Below are positions 36,611 through 45,674 of a DNA stretch of 64,000 nt, in pieces (within the stretch, counting starts at the first letter, position 1; every line of letters begins with the position of its first letter). Source of the stretch: an uncultured Prevotella sp. (GTDB lineage Bacteria > Bacteroidota > Bacteroidia > Bacteroidales > Bacteroidaceae); assembly GCA_944320235.1 (NCBI GenBank), contig CALUGQ010000005.1, positions 62,001 to 126,000 on the forward strand. The letters are read 5' to 3'. The notes under the pieces were generated by a model. The model saw nothing but the letters and a program-made list of their open reading frames with translations, ran no database searches and was not told the DNA's origin. The translations under genes were made by a program, and so were the position numbers.

Positions 36611-36640
36611 GCAGGCCGTATCTTCACAGACACGGCCTGC
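36611..36640 (-). terminator. Terminator-like hairpin in the GH28 leader
   Basis: On the minus strand GCAGGCCGTGTC pairs with GATACGGCCTGC (12 bp, one G-U) and is followed by ATTTTC. It lies about 125 nt below the likely promoter and about 40 nt above the GH28 start. That position fits an attenuator or a processed leader; alternatively it could end read-through transcription from trpA. Confidence 0.5.
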
Positions 36641-36763
36641 TCATTACTACTAAACAATGAGGGAATGCTTTTATTACCCTTTATCACTAACATTCTTAAT
36701 GCCTATGTTGATTTCTATGGTAAAATAGGTTGGTACTTTCTGGTTTCGTTATGGTTCCGAATG

Positions 36764-36771
36764 CAAAGATA
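36764..36771 (-). promoter_or_regulatory. Probable -7 promoter element for the GH28 fusion gene
   Basis: TATCTTTG followed by GC is the commonest form of the Bacteroidetes -7 element. It would give a 5' leader of about 185 nt. The -33 element is weak. Confidence 0.45.
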
Positions 36772-37029
36772 CGAAATGTTTTTGATTGTGCGGGAAGAGC
36801 CGCCCGTGTTTTTTTAGGACAATTTGGCGATAGCGGGGTAATATCGTTTTTAATGTGGTTTTTATGGTGGAAAATCGTATAAATGGACAATTTTCCACGC
36901 CTTTCGAGGCTTTGTGCCATGGTCTCAGTGCCAATTTGTGGCTTTCGGTTCACATCCTTTTGCAGGCCGGATTTGTAAAACAATATCACAAACGAGGGCC
37001 CTTCCCGTAAGTGTTTCGTGCACAACAGA

Positions 37030-37117
37030 TTACAGGACGGGCCGTTCTGCATTGCGAAACGGCCCATCCTGTCGCCCGATATGTGCCGTTTCACGGTGCG
37101 AAACGGCAGCCTTGGCA
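37030..37117. repeat. 22-bp intergenic array, copy 4 (four units)
   Basis: Units begin at 37030, 37052, 37074 and 37096, exactly 22 bp apart. They share ACGGGCCGTT, GCGAAACGGC, GTGCCGTTTC and GCGAAACGGC at the same phase. The array lies about 100 nt beyond the trpA stop. Confidence 0.75.
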
Positions 37118-37155
37118 TCTGCCTCTGCGCCTGCCGGTTGGCAGCGGTGGCGTAA

Positions 37156-37170
37156 GTAAAGATTGTTTAC
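37156..37170. repeat. Palindrome GTAAANATTGTTTAC, copy near array 4
   Basis: GTAAAGATTGTTTAC is 47-61 nt beyond the trpA stop and next to array 4. It matches the 15-bp symmetric sites near arrays 3, 6 and 7 with one or two changes. Confidence 0.5.
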
Positions 37171-37216
37171 CGCGCTTGGCGCAGCCTGTATGGAGCAGGC
37201 TGGCCACTACGGCGAG

Positions 37217-37993
37217 CTACCTGCTCAGCGCTTCGAACAGCCGGTCGAGCGCTTCGTCGGCATTGCGGCTCTCGTTGAGCAAGGTTACGAACTTGCTTCC
37301 GATGATTGCCCCGGCGGCGTTTGCCTGTGAGCTTTCGAGTGTCTGGCGGTTTGATATGCCGAATCCTATCATGCGCGGGTTGCGCAGGCCCATGGCGTTG
37401 ATGCGGCGGAAGTACTCCTGCTTCTTCTCGTCGAAGAGTTTTTGCGCCCCGGTGGTAGCTGCCGACGACACCATGTATATGAAACCGTCGGTGTGCTCGT
37501 CGATGAAGCGTATGCGCTCGTCGCTTGTCTCGGGCGTTATTAGCATGATGATGCGCACGCCGTGGCGGTCGGCCACCGGCTTTATGGTCTCCAGGTAGTC
37601 CTTGAATGGCAGGTCGGGGATTATTGCGCCGGCCACTCCGCTCTCCACACAGCTCCGGCAGAAAGGCTCGATGCCGTATTGCAGTATGGGGTTGAGGTAT
37701 CCCATGAGCACCAGCGGAATGCTTATCTCGTCCTTTACGGCTTTCAGCTGGGCGAATATCTTGCCGAGGCTCATGCCGTTCTTGAGGGCTTTGGTGGCCG
37801 CGTCCTGTATCACCGGGCCGTCGGCCATGGGGTCGCTGAACGGTATTCCCACTTCCACCATGTCGATGCCGCGCCGTTGCAAGGCCCTCAGCGTGTCGGC
37901 AGTGCCGTCGGCTGTGGGGCATCCGGCGCAAAAATAGAGCGAGAGCAGTTTCCTGCCTCGTGCGCTCTCGAACAGCTCGTTTATCTTGTTCAT
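37217..37993 (-). CDS. trpA: Tryptophan synthase alpha subunit
   Basis: TrpA (258 residues) cleaves indole-3-glycerol phosphate to indole and glyceraldehyde 3-phosphate, passing indole to TrpB. The TIM-barrel hallmark VEVGIPFSDPMADGPVIQ carries the catalytic Glu and Asp. Length is normal. It is the last gene of the operon, and its start overlaps the trpF stop by 4 nt (ATGA), which implies translational coupling. Having trpA far from trpB, with five genes between, is unlike the adjacent trpBA pair of many bacteria but is the order seen in Bacteroidales. Confidence 0.97.
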   Translation of the reverse strand: MNKINELFESARGRKLLSLYFCAGCPTADGTADTLRALQRRGIDMVEVGIPFSDPMADGPVIQDAATKALKNGMSLGKIFAQLKAVKDEISIPLVLMGYLNPILQYGIEPFCRSCVESGVAGAIIPDLPFKDYLETIKPVADRHGVRIIMLITPETSDERIRFIDEHTDGFIYMVSSAATTGAQKLFDEKKQEYFRRINAMGLRNPRMIGFGISNRQTLESSQANAAGAIIGSKFVTLLNESRNADEALDRLFEALSR

Positions 37994-38700
37994 ATCCTTG
38001 TGTTTTGGTTCTCTACGTCTGTCTGTGTTCGTGTAAGTTCGCGCAACCGGGCGATGAACTTGCCTACCAGTGCCGCATCTTTTACGCCCGGCGCCGTCTC
38101 GAAGCGCGAGTTGAGGTCAACCCCGGCCAGTTTGGGGTGGCCCATTGCGGCTATGCGCTCCTCGTCGCCAGGCCCTATGCCCCCGCTGAGCATGAAAGGC
38201 AGGCTGCCGCTGTAAGCATTGAGCACTGACCAGTCGAACTGCCGGCCGCTTCCGCCTGCCCCGGGGCAGCGAGTGTCGAAGAGTAGCAGGTCGGCGCAGT
38301 CTTCATAGTCGGCGCATCGCGCCATGTCGCCGTCGCCGCTTGTGCTTATTGCCTTGACCAGCTTGACGCCTGGGCGGATGCCTCCTTCCAATGTGCGGCG
38401 CAGGTTGCGCAGCATCGTGGGCGGCTCGTCGCCGTGCAGTTGCACTATGTCGAGGCCGAAGTTTACCACCCGTGTGATGATGTCCTGGGCCGACGCATCT
38501 ACGAACACGCCCGCTTTCTTTACCCCGTCGGGCAGGCAGAGCGGCCTTGCGCGGTCGGGCAGAAGCCCCGATTGCGACGGAATCATGCTCATGAAGCGGG
38601 GCGACGGCGGGTAGAACACGAACCCTATCCAGTCTGCCCCGGCCTCCGCCACTTCGGCGATGTTGGCGGGTTGTGTCATCCCGCATACCTTTATTATCAT
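37990..38700 (-). CDS. trpF: Phosphoribosylanthranilate isomerase
   Basis: TrpF (236 residues) converts phosphoribosylanthranilate to the deoxyribulose form. The start is set at MIIKVCGMTQPANIAE because the family begins with this KVCGM block. The upstream in-frame extension has no similarity and lies inside trpC. C-terminal phosphate-binding blocks LSGGIGPGD and GVDLNSRFE are present. Its ATG overlaps the trpC stop and its stop overlaps the trpA start, so three genes are translationally linked. It is slightly longer than typical TrpF (about 205 residues). Confidence 0.95.
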   Translation of the reverse strand: MIIKVCGMTQPANIAEVAEAGADWIGFVFYPPSPRFMSMIPSQSGLLPDRARPLCLPDGVKKAGVFVDASAQDIITRVVNFGLDIVQLHGDEPPTMLRNLRRTLEGGIRPGVKLVKAISTSGDGDMARCADYEDCADLLLFDTRCPGAGGSGRQFDWSVLNAYSGSLPFMLSGGIGPGDEERIAAMGHPKLAGVDLNSRFETAPGVKDAALVGKFIARLRELTRTQTDVENQNTRI

Positions 38701-39509
38701 CGTTCCAGTCGTTGTTTGTTTGCAATGTCGTTGATGAAGCGCCCCAATGCCTGCCCCGGGTCGCTGCATTTCATGAAAGTCTCGCCTATGAGGAAGCCGC
38801 TGAAGCCAGCCCGGCGCAGCCTTGCCACGGTGTCGGCCGATGATATTCCGCTCTCGCTCACTTTCGTTGCGCCAGGCGGAAGCAGTGCGGCCAGGCGGAA
38901 AGAGTTGTCCACCGTGGTCTCGAACGTGCCGAGGTTGCGGTTGTTCACGCCGCACATGTCGGGGTCGAGCGCGGCGTATTCAAGCTCAGCCTCGGTGTGC
39001 ATCTCCAGCAACACTTCCATGCCGAGCGAGTGGGCGAGGCCGGTGAGCCTTGCGCACTCGGCCTTGCCGAGGCACGCTGCGATGAGCAGCACGGCCGAAG
39101 CCCCGCAGAGCCGCGCTTGCAGGAGCTGGTAACTGTCTATCACGAAGTTCTTGTACAGGATGGGGAGCGTGACGCCCGAGAGCCTCGCGCGGCTCACGGC
39201 CCCGTCGCTTCCGCCGAAGAACGGCCCGTCGGTGAGTATGCTTATGGCCGCCGCCCCGTGCCTTTGGTAGTCCAGTGGTATGCTGTCGGGAGAGCCGTCG
39301 GCCTTTATCCAGCCTTTGGAAGGCGACTTGCGCTTGAACTCTGCGATTATTCCCGTGGCCGAGCGGGCCAGTGCCTGCGCCATTGAAGGGGGCGCGTCGC
39401 GGCACTCACGTTCCACCTTGGCCTGCAGCTCACGTTCGCTCTGCGATGCCTTGAGCTGCTCAATCTCGCGGCGTTTGTGCGCCACTATCTCTTCGAGTAT
39501 GTCTTTCAT
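38697..39509 (-). CDS. trpC: Indole-3-glycerol phosphate synthase
   Basis: TrpC (270 residues) closes the indole ring from carboxyphenylamino-deoxyribulose phosphate. Family blocks are in place: EFKRKSPSKGWI near the N terminus with catalytic lysine, LTDGPFFGGS, and NNRNLGTFET. It is a separate protein here, not fused to TrpF as in enterobacteria. It starts 7 nt after the trpD stop and overlaps trpF by 4 nt. Confidence 0.97.
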   Translation of the reverse strand: MKDILEEIVAHKRREIEQLKASQSERELQAKVERECRDAPPSMAQALARSATGIIAEFKRKSPSKGWIKADGSPDSIPLDYQRHGAAAISILTDGPFFGGSDGAVSRARLSGVTLPILYKNFVIDSYQLLQARLCGASAVLLIAACLGKAECARLTGLAHSLGMEVLLEMHTEAELEYAALDPDMCGVNNRNLGTFETTVDNSFRLAALLPPGATKVSESGISSADTVARLRRAGFSGFLIGETFMKCSDPGQALGRFINDIANKQRLER

Positions 39510-39516
39510 CCGTATG

Positions 39517-40530
39517 TCATGAATTGAGTTCCACGAATTTCCTGAACGTCTGCAATGCCCGTCCGCTGTCTATCGACTCACGGGCTATGTCTATGCATTC
39601 GGCTATGTCTTTCTTTCCGCGCTCAAGCACCTGTATGCCGAAGGCCGCATTGGCCAGCACTATCTCATTTTGTGCGGGCAGCGCCTCGCCGCGCAGCACG
39701 TTGTCGAATATCTCGGCGGCCTCTTCCTCGGTGGCTCCGGCCACGAGTTCGTCGGGCTTGGCGATGCCGAGGCCCAGGTCTGCGGGCGAGAATATGCGTT
39801 CGTATGAGTTGGTCGTCACCTTGAAGTTGCCTGTGAGCGATATTTCGTCGTAGCCGTCGAGGCTGTTTACGATGCCGAAGTCGATGCCGATGCGGCGGTA
39901 CACATTATTATATAGGCGCATCTGGGCGAGGTTTGCCACTCCGAGCAGCTGGCACTGTGGTTTGGAGGGGTTGACGATGGGGCCGAGTAGGTTGAAGCAG
40001 GTGGGGAAACTGAGCGACTTGCGTATTGGCCCTACGAACTTCATTGCGCTTGCAAAGAGCTGTGCGTGCAGGTAAACGATGCCGCACTCGCTCAGGCTTC
40101 GGTTGAGTTTAGCCACGTCGTCGGTGAAGCGTATGCCGTGGCGGGCCATCACGTTCGACGCTCCGCTGGTGCTCGTGGCGGCGTAGTTGCCGTGCTTGGC
40201 CACCTTGTAGCCTGCCCCGGCGATGACGAAGCAGGCCGTTGTTGATATGTTGAACGTGTTCTTTCGGTCGCCTCCCGTGCCTACTACGTCGATGTACCGG
40301 TCGCAGTCGAGCGGCACGGGGATTCCCGTTTCGAGTATTCCGTCGCGGAAACCGAGCAGCTCGTCGACTGTCACCCCGCGCATCTGCAGGCCTGTGAGCA
40401 ATGCAGTCACCTGTTCAGCCGGGTATTCCGAGCGGGTGATGCCTATCAGTATGTCTTTTGTTTCCTCGCGCGTCAGCTCTTCGTGGTTGAGCACCCGGTC
40501 AAGGATTTCTTTCATGTCGCGTTTCATCAT
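39517..40530 (-). CDS. trpD: Anthranilate phosphoribosyltransferase
   Basis: TrpD (about 337 residues) joins anthranilate to phosphoribosyl pyrophosphate. The glycine-rich PRPP loop GTGGDRKNTFNIST and the anthranilate-site Arg region (KFVGPIRKSL) are present. The start is placed at the MMKRDMKEILDRV block; the second Met or the one four codons later are equally possible. The longer in-frame upstream extension runs through a repeat array and is rejected. It is separated from trpG by 288 nt, an oddly large gap in an otherwise compact operon. Confidence 0.95.
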   Translation of the reverse strand: MMKRDMKEILDRVLNHEELTREETKDILIGITRSEYPAEQVTALLTGLQMRGVTVDELLGFRDGILETGIPVPLDCDRYIDVVGTGGDRKNTFNISTTACFVIAGAGYKVAKHGNYAATSTSGASNVMARHGIRFTDDVAKLNRSLSECGIVYLHAQLFASAMKFVGPIRKSLSFPTCFNLLGPIVNPSKPQCQLLGVANLAQMRLYNNVYRRIGIDFGIVNSLDGYDEISLTGNFKVTTNSYERIFSPADLGLGIAKPDELVAGATEEEAAEIFDNVLRGEALPAQNEIVLANAAFGIQVLERGKKDIAECIDIARESIDSGRALQTFRKFVELNS

Positions 40531-40673
40531 GCTTGTTTTTGTAGTTGCTTGTATGTGGTTTTGCCGGCCGGTGTGGCACTTGTGACTGTAAGTTTTTTTT
40601 GTTTTGCGCCGCTGTTCCTGCCGTGTCTCGTAACGGCTTGGTTGCCAGTGGGTTGCAGACGCAGGCAGCCAGG

Positions 40674-40761
40674 CTCGCAATATTGCCCGTTTCGGCGTGG
40701 CAAACAGCCCGTTTCAGCGTGCCGGGCGGCCTGTTTTGCTGTGCTGCATGGCCGTTGCCGG
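40674..40761. repeat. 22-bp intergenic array, copy 5, inside the trp operon
   Basis: Units begin at 40674, 40696, 40718 and 40740 with shared CCCGTTTCGG, CCCGTTTCAG, GCCTGTTTTG and GCCGTTGCCG at the same phase. A weaker unit may precede them at 40652. The array fills the trpG-trpD gap, so it is transcribed with the operon. Confidence 0.7.
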
Positions 40762-40818
40762 TTGCAGCGCGCCGCCGCAGTAAGCATTTTTCTTATGCTT
40801 CCGGCTTGCCCAGCCGCA

Positions 40819-41382
<564 letters not shown>

Positions 41383-41405
41383 GTTGTGGTCTTTAGTTGT
41401 GTCAC

Positions 41406-42794
41406 TCATATGTCTTCGGCCATGGCGATGGCCCTGCGCAGTGCTCCGAGCTTGTTGTTCACTTCTTGCAGCTCGCGCTCCACGTCGCTGCGTGCGACGA
41501 TGCCTCCGCCCGCCTGGAGCCACAGTTCGCCCCCGCGCGATACGAATGTGCGTATTGTTATGGCTTGGTTTACGTCGCCGTTGAGGCCGATGTAGCCTAT
41601 GCAGCCGCCGTAGGCACCGCGGCAGTGGGGCTCAAGCTCGCTGATTATTTGCATCGCCCTCACCTTTGGCGCGCCCGAGAGGGTGCCTGCGGGGAATGTG
41701 TCGAAGAATGCCTTTATGGGGTCTGCGCCGTCATCGAGCGTGCCGCTGACGCGCGAGACGAGGTGGATAACGTGCGAGTATTGCTGCAAGTCCTTGAAGA
41801 AGTCAACCTTCACGCCGTGGCAGTTGCGGCTCAGGTCGTTGCGTGCCAGGTCGACCAGCATCACGTGCTCGGCGTTTTCCTTTGGGTCTTCAAGCAGCGC
41901 AGCGGCTGCCTTGCGGTCGGCTTCGGCCTCGCCGGTGCGCCTCGCGGTGCCGGCTATTGGGTCGATGTAGGCGCGTCGGCCGCAGATGCGGCAGTGGGTC
42001 TCGGGCGAGGAACCCATCAGGCGGAAGCCGCCGAAGTCGAAGTAGAACAGGTAGGGCGAGGGGTTGACGCTGCGCAGCGCGCGGTATAGGCAGAAGTCGT
42101 CGCCCTCGAACGGCTGTACGAAGCGGCGCGAGAGCACCACCTGGAACACGTCGCCGCGCAGGCAGTGGTCTATGCCGCGCCTTATGTTCTGCTTGTGCTG
42201 TGCGTCGGTGAGCGTGGATGTAGGCTCGCCCGAGGCGTGGAAGCCGTAGGTCGTGGCGCAGTCTTTGTTGACTTGTTTCAGCATGCGGTCTATCTCGGTC
42301 TCGCCGCCGAGCGTCACTATGGTCATGGTATTGTCGAAATGGTCGAATGCCACGATGTTCTTGTATAGTATGTACATCATGTCGGGCGCGTCGTCGCGTT
42401 CCATCGTCACGTCCTTTACGGCTATGTCCTCAGTGTAGCGCACGGCGTTGAACGACGTATAGCCATATACTCCGCACAGCTCCGCGCCGTCGCCGCTGAC
42501 GGCAAAGCTGTCGATGAATTCGCGCAGAGCATGCTCAAGGCGGTAGCCGCGGCCCATGGCCCTCTCTTCGCGGCTGCCGTCGGGGTAAGACATCGTGCAC
42601 TTGCCGTGGCCTACGGCTATGCTTGCCATCGGCTCCGTGCATATGAACGAGCGGCTGTTGGCGCGGTCGTGGTAGTCGGAACTTTCCATCAGTGCGCTCA
42701 TGGGGTGCAGGTCGCGCAGCCGCAGGTACGCCCCTACGGGCGTGTGCAGGTCGGCCATCACAGTGCGGGCCTTTGCTGTGTATTCGTATTTCAT
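41406..42794 (-). CDS. trpE: Anthranilate synthase component I
   Basis: TrpE (462 residues) makes anthranilate from chorismate and is the usual target of tryptophan feedback. The chorismate-binding core is intact (GTLSGAPKVRAMQII, YGGCIGYIGLNGDVNQAITIR in part, and AGGGIVARSD). An N-terminal MESSDYHDRANSRSF segment resembles the regulatory LLESxD motif of Trp-sensitive enzymes. It lies 110 nt after trpB and immediately before trpG. Length is typical for Bacteroidetes TrpE. Confidence 0.96.
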   Translation of the reverse strand: MKYEYTAKARTVMADLHTPVGAYLRLRDLHPMSALMESSDYHDRANSRSFICTEPMASIAVGHGKCTMSYPDGSREERAMGRGYRLEHALREFIDSFAVSGDGAELCGVYGYTSFNAVRYTEDIAVKDVTMERDDAPDMMYILYKNIVAFDHFDNTMTIVTLGGETEIDRMLKQVNKDCATTYGFHASGEPTSTLTDAQHKQNIRRGIDHCLRGDVFQVVLSRRFVQPFEGDDFCLYRALRSVNPSPYLFYFDFGGFRLMGSSPETHCRICGRRAYIDPIAGTARRTGEAEADRKAAAALLEDPKENAEHVMLVDLARNDLSRNCHGVKVDFFKDLQQYSHVIHLVSRVSGTLDDGADPIKAFFDTFPAGTLSGAPKVRAMQIISELEPHCRGAYGGCIGYIGLNGDVNQAITIRTFVSRGGELWLQAGGGIVARSDVERELQEVNNKLGALRRAIAMAEDI

Positions 42795-42904
42795 AAAAGT
42801 TAAGAGCTTTACAATTAAGGATTAAGAAGTAATAGTTAAGAAAATATGCCGCGGGTGCGCGATTGCCGCCCGCCGTGCATACTTTTTTAATTTTGATTTT
42901 TAAC

Positions 42905-44113
<1,209 letters not shown>

Positions 44114-44133
44114 ATCTTTTGTCTTGTTGGTTT

Positions 44134-44172
44134 GCAAATTAAAAAGGCCCGTCGCGGTTGCGACGAGCCTTT
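44134..44172 (-). terminator. trp operon attenuator (intrinsic terminator)
   Basis: On the minus strand AAAGGCTCGTCGC pairs with GCGACGGGCCTTT (13 bp, one T-G wobble, loop AACC) and is followed by TTAATTT. It lies between the Trp-rich leader peptide and trpB. Upstream GAGCC (about 44200-44204) can pair with GGCTC of the 5' arm, offering an antiterminator, as expected of ribosome-mediated attenuation. Confidence 0.9.
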
Positions 44173-44216
44173 GTGTGATTATCTTTGAATGTCATGCACG
44201 GCTCCGTTTCCCGCGA

Positions 44217-44267
44217 TTATCTAAATCTCGAGTTGCGCCACCACCATGCATTGAGAATCCGTTTCAT
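44217..44267 (-). CDS. trpL: trp operon leader peptide, MKRILNAWWWRNSRFR
   Basis: A 16-codon frame, ATG to TAA, encodes three consecutive tryptophans at codons 8-10. It lies about 23 nt below the predicted transcription start and about 45 nt above the attenuator stem. When charged tRNA-Trp is scarce the ribosome should stall on the TGG TGG TGG run, free the antiterminator and allow transcription of trpBEGDCFA. The position, Trp run and terminator together make this a near-certain attenuator control element. The name trpL is used by analogy with enterobacteria. Confidence 0.92.
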   Translation of the reverse strand: MKRILNAWWWRNSRFR

Positions 44268-44296
44268 ATTCGTTGCTGTTTAATTTGTTTCGTTTG

Positions 44297-44327
44297 CAAA
44301 GATAATGCTTTTCTTTTAATCTGCAAA
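44297..44327 (-). promoter_or_regulatory. trp operon promoter
   Basis: On the minus strand TTTG, 19 nt, then TATCTTTG matches both elements of the Bacteroidetes housekeeping promoter with consensus spacing. Transcription should start near 44290, about 23 nt before the leader peptide. Confidence 0.85.
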
Positions 44328-44408
44328 TATTTTTCAGTTTATTTTCTCAAAATGTAATTTTTATCGTGGAATTTGCCGCATTCCGTTACGCGTGGGCGTG
44401 CGTTCAGC

Positions 44409-44921
44409 TTATTCAGCCACTTGGTATTGCAGCACTTTCTTGAGGCCCGGGCAGCTCATGTAGCGCGATTTCACCCCCGTGATGAATATCTGCTTGTTCC
44501 ACAGCGAGGGGTTGTCTTCGAGGTTTAGCGCCGCCCTTACGTCCTTGTAGTCGGTGAGGCAGACGGGGAAGAGGTGCTCGTCGCTTTCAAATTGGAAGTA
44601 TTCGAGGTCTACAGGCTCGTCGGCCAGGATGATGGCCGTGCTGCCTTCGAAAGGTTCCATGAAGTCGGCGTTCTTCATGCTCCGCGTGCATGACGCCACG
44701 ATGTAGCCCTTTACGCAGATTACCTCGCCGATGGTGGCCTCTTGAGCCTCGGCAACGGTGAGGTAGCTTATTTCGGTTGTGTCCTTGTTTATGATGTCCT
44801 TGCCGGTTGATTGCTGGCTTTCGTCGGTCGTGTCGCTTGTTACGAACACGGCTTTCTCGCATCCGCAGAGCACTGCGATGCATATTGTGGCAATGGTAAT
44901 GATAGTTTTGGCTGTTTGCAT
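44409..44921 (-). CDS. Small lipoprotein, DUF6359-like OB-fold type, function unknown
   Basis: This 170-residue predicted lipoprotein has an N terminus MQTAKTIITIATICIAVLCGC that ends in a lipobox-like LCGC. The start is placed here rather than 11 codons earlier because a -7 element overlaps the upstream Met. The mature part has the pattern SYLTVAEAQEATIGEVICVKGYIVASC and ends with FITGVKSRYMSCPGLKKV in pieces. That resembles the OB-fold-like domain of DUF6359 proteins found on Bacteroidetes surface proteins. It stands alone between the trp operon and the sugar kinase. No function can be assigned. Confidence 0.72.
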   Translation of the reverse strand: MQTAKTIITIATICIAVLCGCEKAVFVTSDTTDESQQSTGKDIINKDTTEISYLTVAEAQEATIGEVICVKGYIVASCTRSMKNADFMEPFEGSTAIILADEPVDLEYFQFESDEHLFPVCLTDYKDVRAALNLEDNPSLWNKQIFITGVKSRYMSCPGLKKVLQYQVAE

Positions 44922-44951
44922 ATCGCTCTTATTAAATGTCAGTAAGTTGCG

Positions 44952-44959
44952 CAAATTTA
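44952..44959 (-). promoter_or_regulatory. Probable -7 promoter element for the small lipoprotein
   Basis: TAAATTTG followed by GC lies 31 nt upstream of the chosen start and implies a short leader. It argues against the longer start at 44954. Confidence 0.45.
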
Positions 44960-45010
44960 CGATAAATTCAGTATAAAGACGAATGTTATAGTTATTTTTT
45001 GCAAAGAAAA

Positions 45011-45042
45011 TTTGCTTTTCTCAATTGAAAAAGCTATATTTG
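45011..45042 (+). promoter_or_regulatory. Promoter of a predicted small RNA
   Basis: TTTG, 20 nt, TATATTTG is a full match to the Bacteroidetes promoter on the plus strand. No gene follows it; an intrinsic terminator lies about 50 nt downstream. Confidence 0.75.
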
Positions 45043-45048
45043 CCATCG

Positions 45049-45122
45049 GTAAGCTTACATCAGCAATTGTTGATGACCTTATCATAAGCATCCAGGTTGG
45101 CGCGTCCTGCGCCAACCTTTTT
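45049..45122 (+). ncRNA. Predicted small RNA of about 74 nt
   Basis: A consensus promoter and a strong terminator bracket a short non-coding stretch. The transcript would begin with the self-complementary GTAAGCTTAC. A hairpin follows (CATCAGCAATTGTTGATG, 45058-45075), then CTTATCATAAG, and it ends in the terminator AGGTTGGCGC/GCGCCAACCT plus TTTTT. No start codon with a plausible frame exists in it. No known small RNA family was recognised. It is transcribed away from the lipoprotein gene and toward the convergent sugar-kinase gene. Confidence 0.6.
45094..45122 (+). terminator. Intrinsic terminator of the small RNA
   Basis: A perfect 10-bp stem (AGGTTGGCGC with GCGCCAACCT, loop GTCCT) is followed by TTTTT. 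It points to plus-strand transcription where no protein gene ends. Confidence 0.9.
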
Positions 45123-45188
45123 GTTTCCCAGCGCGTGGCTTGGCGGCTTGTCGGATTTTGTAGGCTTTATAGTGGTGGCGTGCTTGCT

Positions 45189-45203
45189 GCGAACAATGTT
45201 TAC
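45189..45203. repeat. Palindrome-related site near array 6
   Basis: GCGAACAATGTTTAC matches the GTAAANAATGTTTAC site except in the left arm, where two positions differ. Confidence 0.4.
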
Positions 45204-45331
45204 AAAAGCCTCTCCGTGGTCGGCGTTTTGTGCTTGCCGGCATTCTTGCCGGCAAATACGCCATTCTCGCGTGTGCAGTTTTAAAGTGCTGACAGGCAGT
45301 CTGTTGCGTCATGTGTTTGTCGCTTTGTGCA

Positions 45332-45441
45332 TTGGCAAACGGCTTTGTGCGATGCAAAACGGGCAGTATTGCATCGCGGAACGGCACATATTGCCGTGCG
45401 AAACAGGCTATTTTGCCTGGCAAGACGGCAGCAGTGGGATT
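45332..45441. repeat. 22-bp intergenic array, copy 6 (five units)
   Basis: Units begin at 45332, 45354, 45376, 45398 and 45420, exactly 22 bp apart, each opening with variants of GCRAAACGGS and several closing with TATTGCC or TTTTGCC. The array lies between the small RNA terminator and the 3' end of the sugar-kinase gene. Confidence 0.8.
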
Positions 45442-45622
45442 GAAAAACGTAGTGGGGGAGGTCTTGTGGTGGCTGTTTCGGCCTTCCATTCCGCAAAAAC
45501 AGCTTTTATATTTGCTTAATTCCGCTTTGCAGAACACCCTGTGTAGGATTGCAGTGTATGCGGAAAAGCTATTCCGTCCGGTCCTGATGGTGCTTTTCTT
45601 GTGATAGTATCATTACAAAAGT

Positions 45623-45662
45623 ACGTGTGCGGCTCGCTTCGATGGAAGCCTGCCGCACACGT
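45623..45662 (-). terminator. Intrinsic terminator of the ROK kinase gene
   Basis: A perfect 11-bp stem ACGTGTGCGGC/GCCGCACACGT, followed on the minus strand by ACTTTTG, lies 12 nt past the gene stop. Confidence 0.85.
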
Positions 45663-45674
45663 GTCGGGCCATTG

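Larger units (their letters stand above)
36570..37029. other. Leader and promoter region of the GH28 fusion gene
   Basis: No convincing gene is seen. The region holds a minus-strand -7 element TATCTTTG (36764-36771) and a hairpin (36611-36640). A start codon at 36693 opens a short frame that runs through the hairpin into the GH28 start, but it is not supported by anything else. Confidence 0.5.

Noticed and set aside
36511..36693. 60-codon frame in the GH28 leader as a regulatory peptide
   Set aside because: It runs through the hairpin into the GH28 coding start out of frame and has no codon cluster suggesting attenuation.
37182..37202. CAGCCTG/CAGGCTG hairpin after trpA as the operon terminator
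   Set aside because: The stem is only 7 bp and no U-tract follows, so it is not listed as a terminator.
38701..38955. Upstream extension of trpF
   Set aside because: The 85 extra codons lie inside trpC and show no TrpF similarity; MIIKVCGM is the canonical start and overlaps the trpC stop.
40531..40680. Upstream extension of trpD
   Set aside because: The extra codons translate the 22-bp array and are not seen in the family.
44114..44137. Upstream extension of trpB
   Set aside because: It would start at TTG in the attenuator U-tract; the ATG at 44113 gives the normal N terminus.
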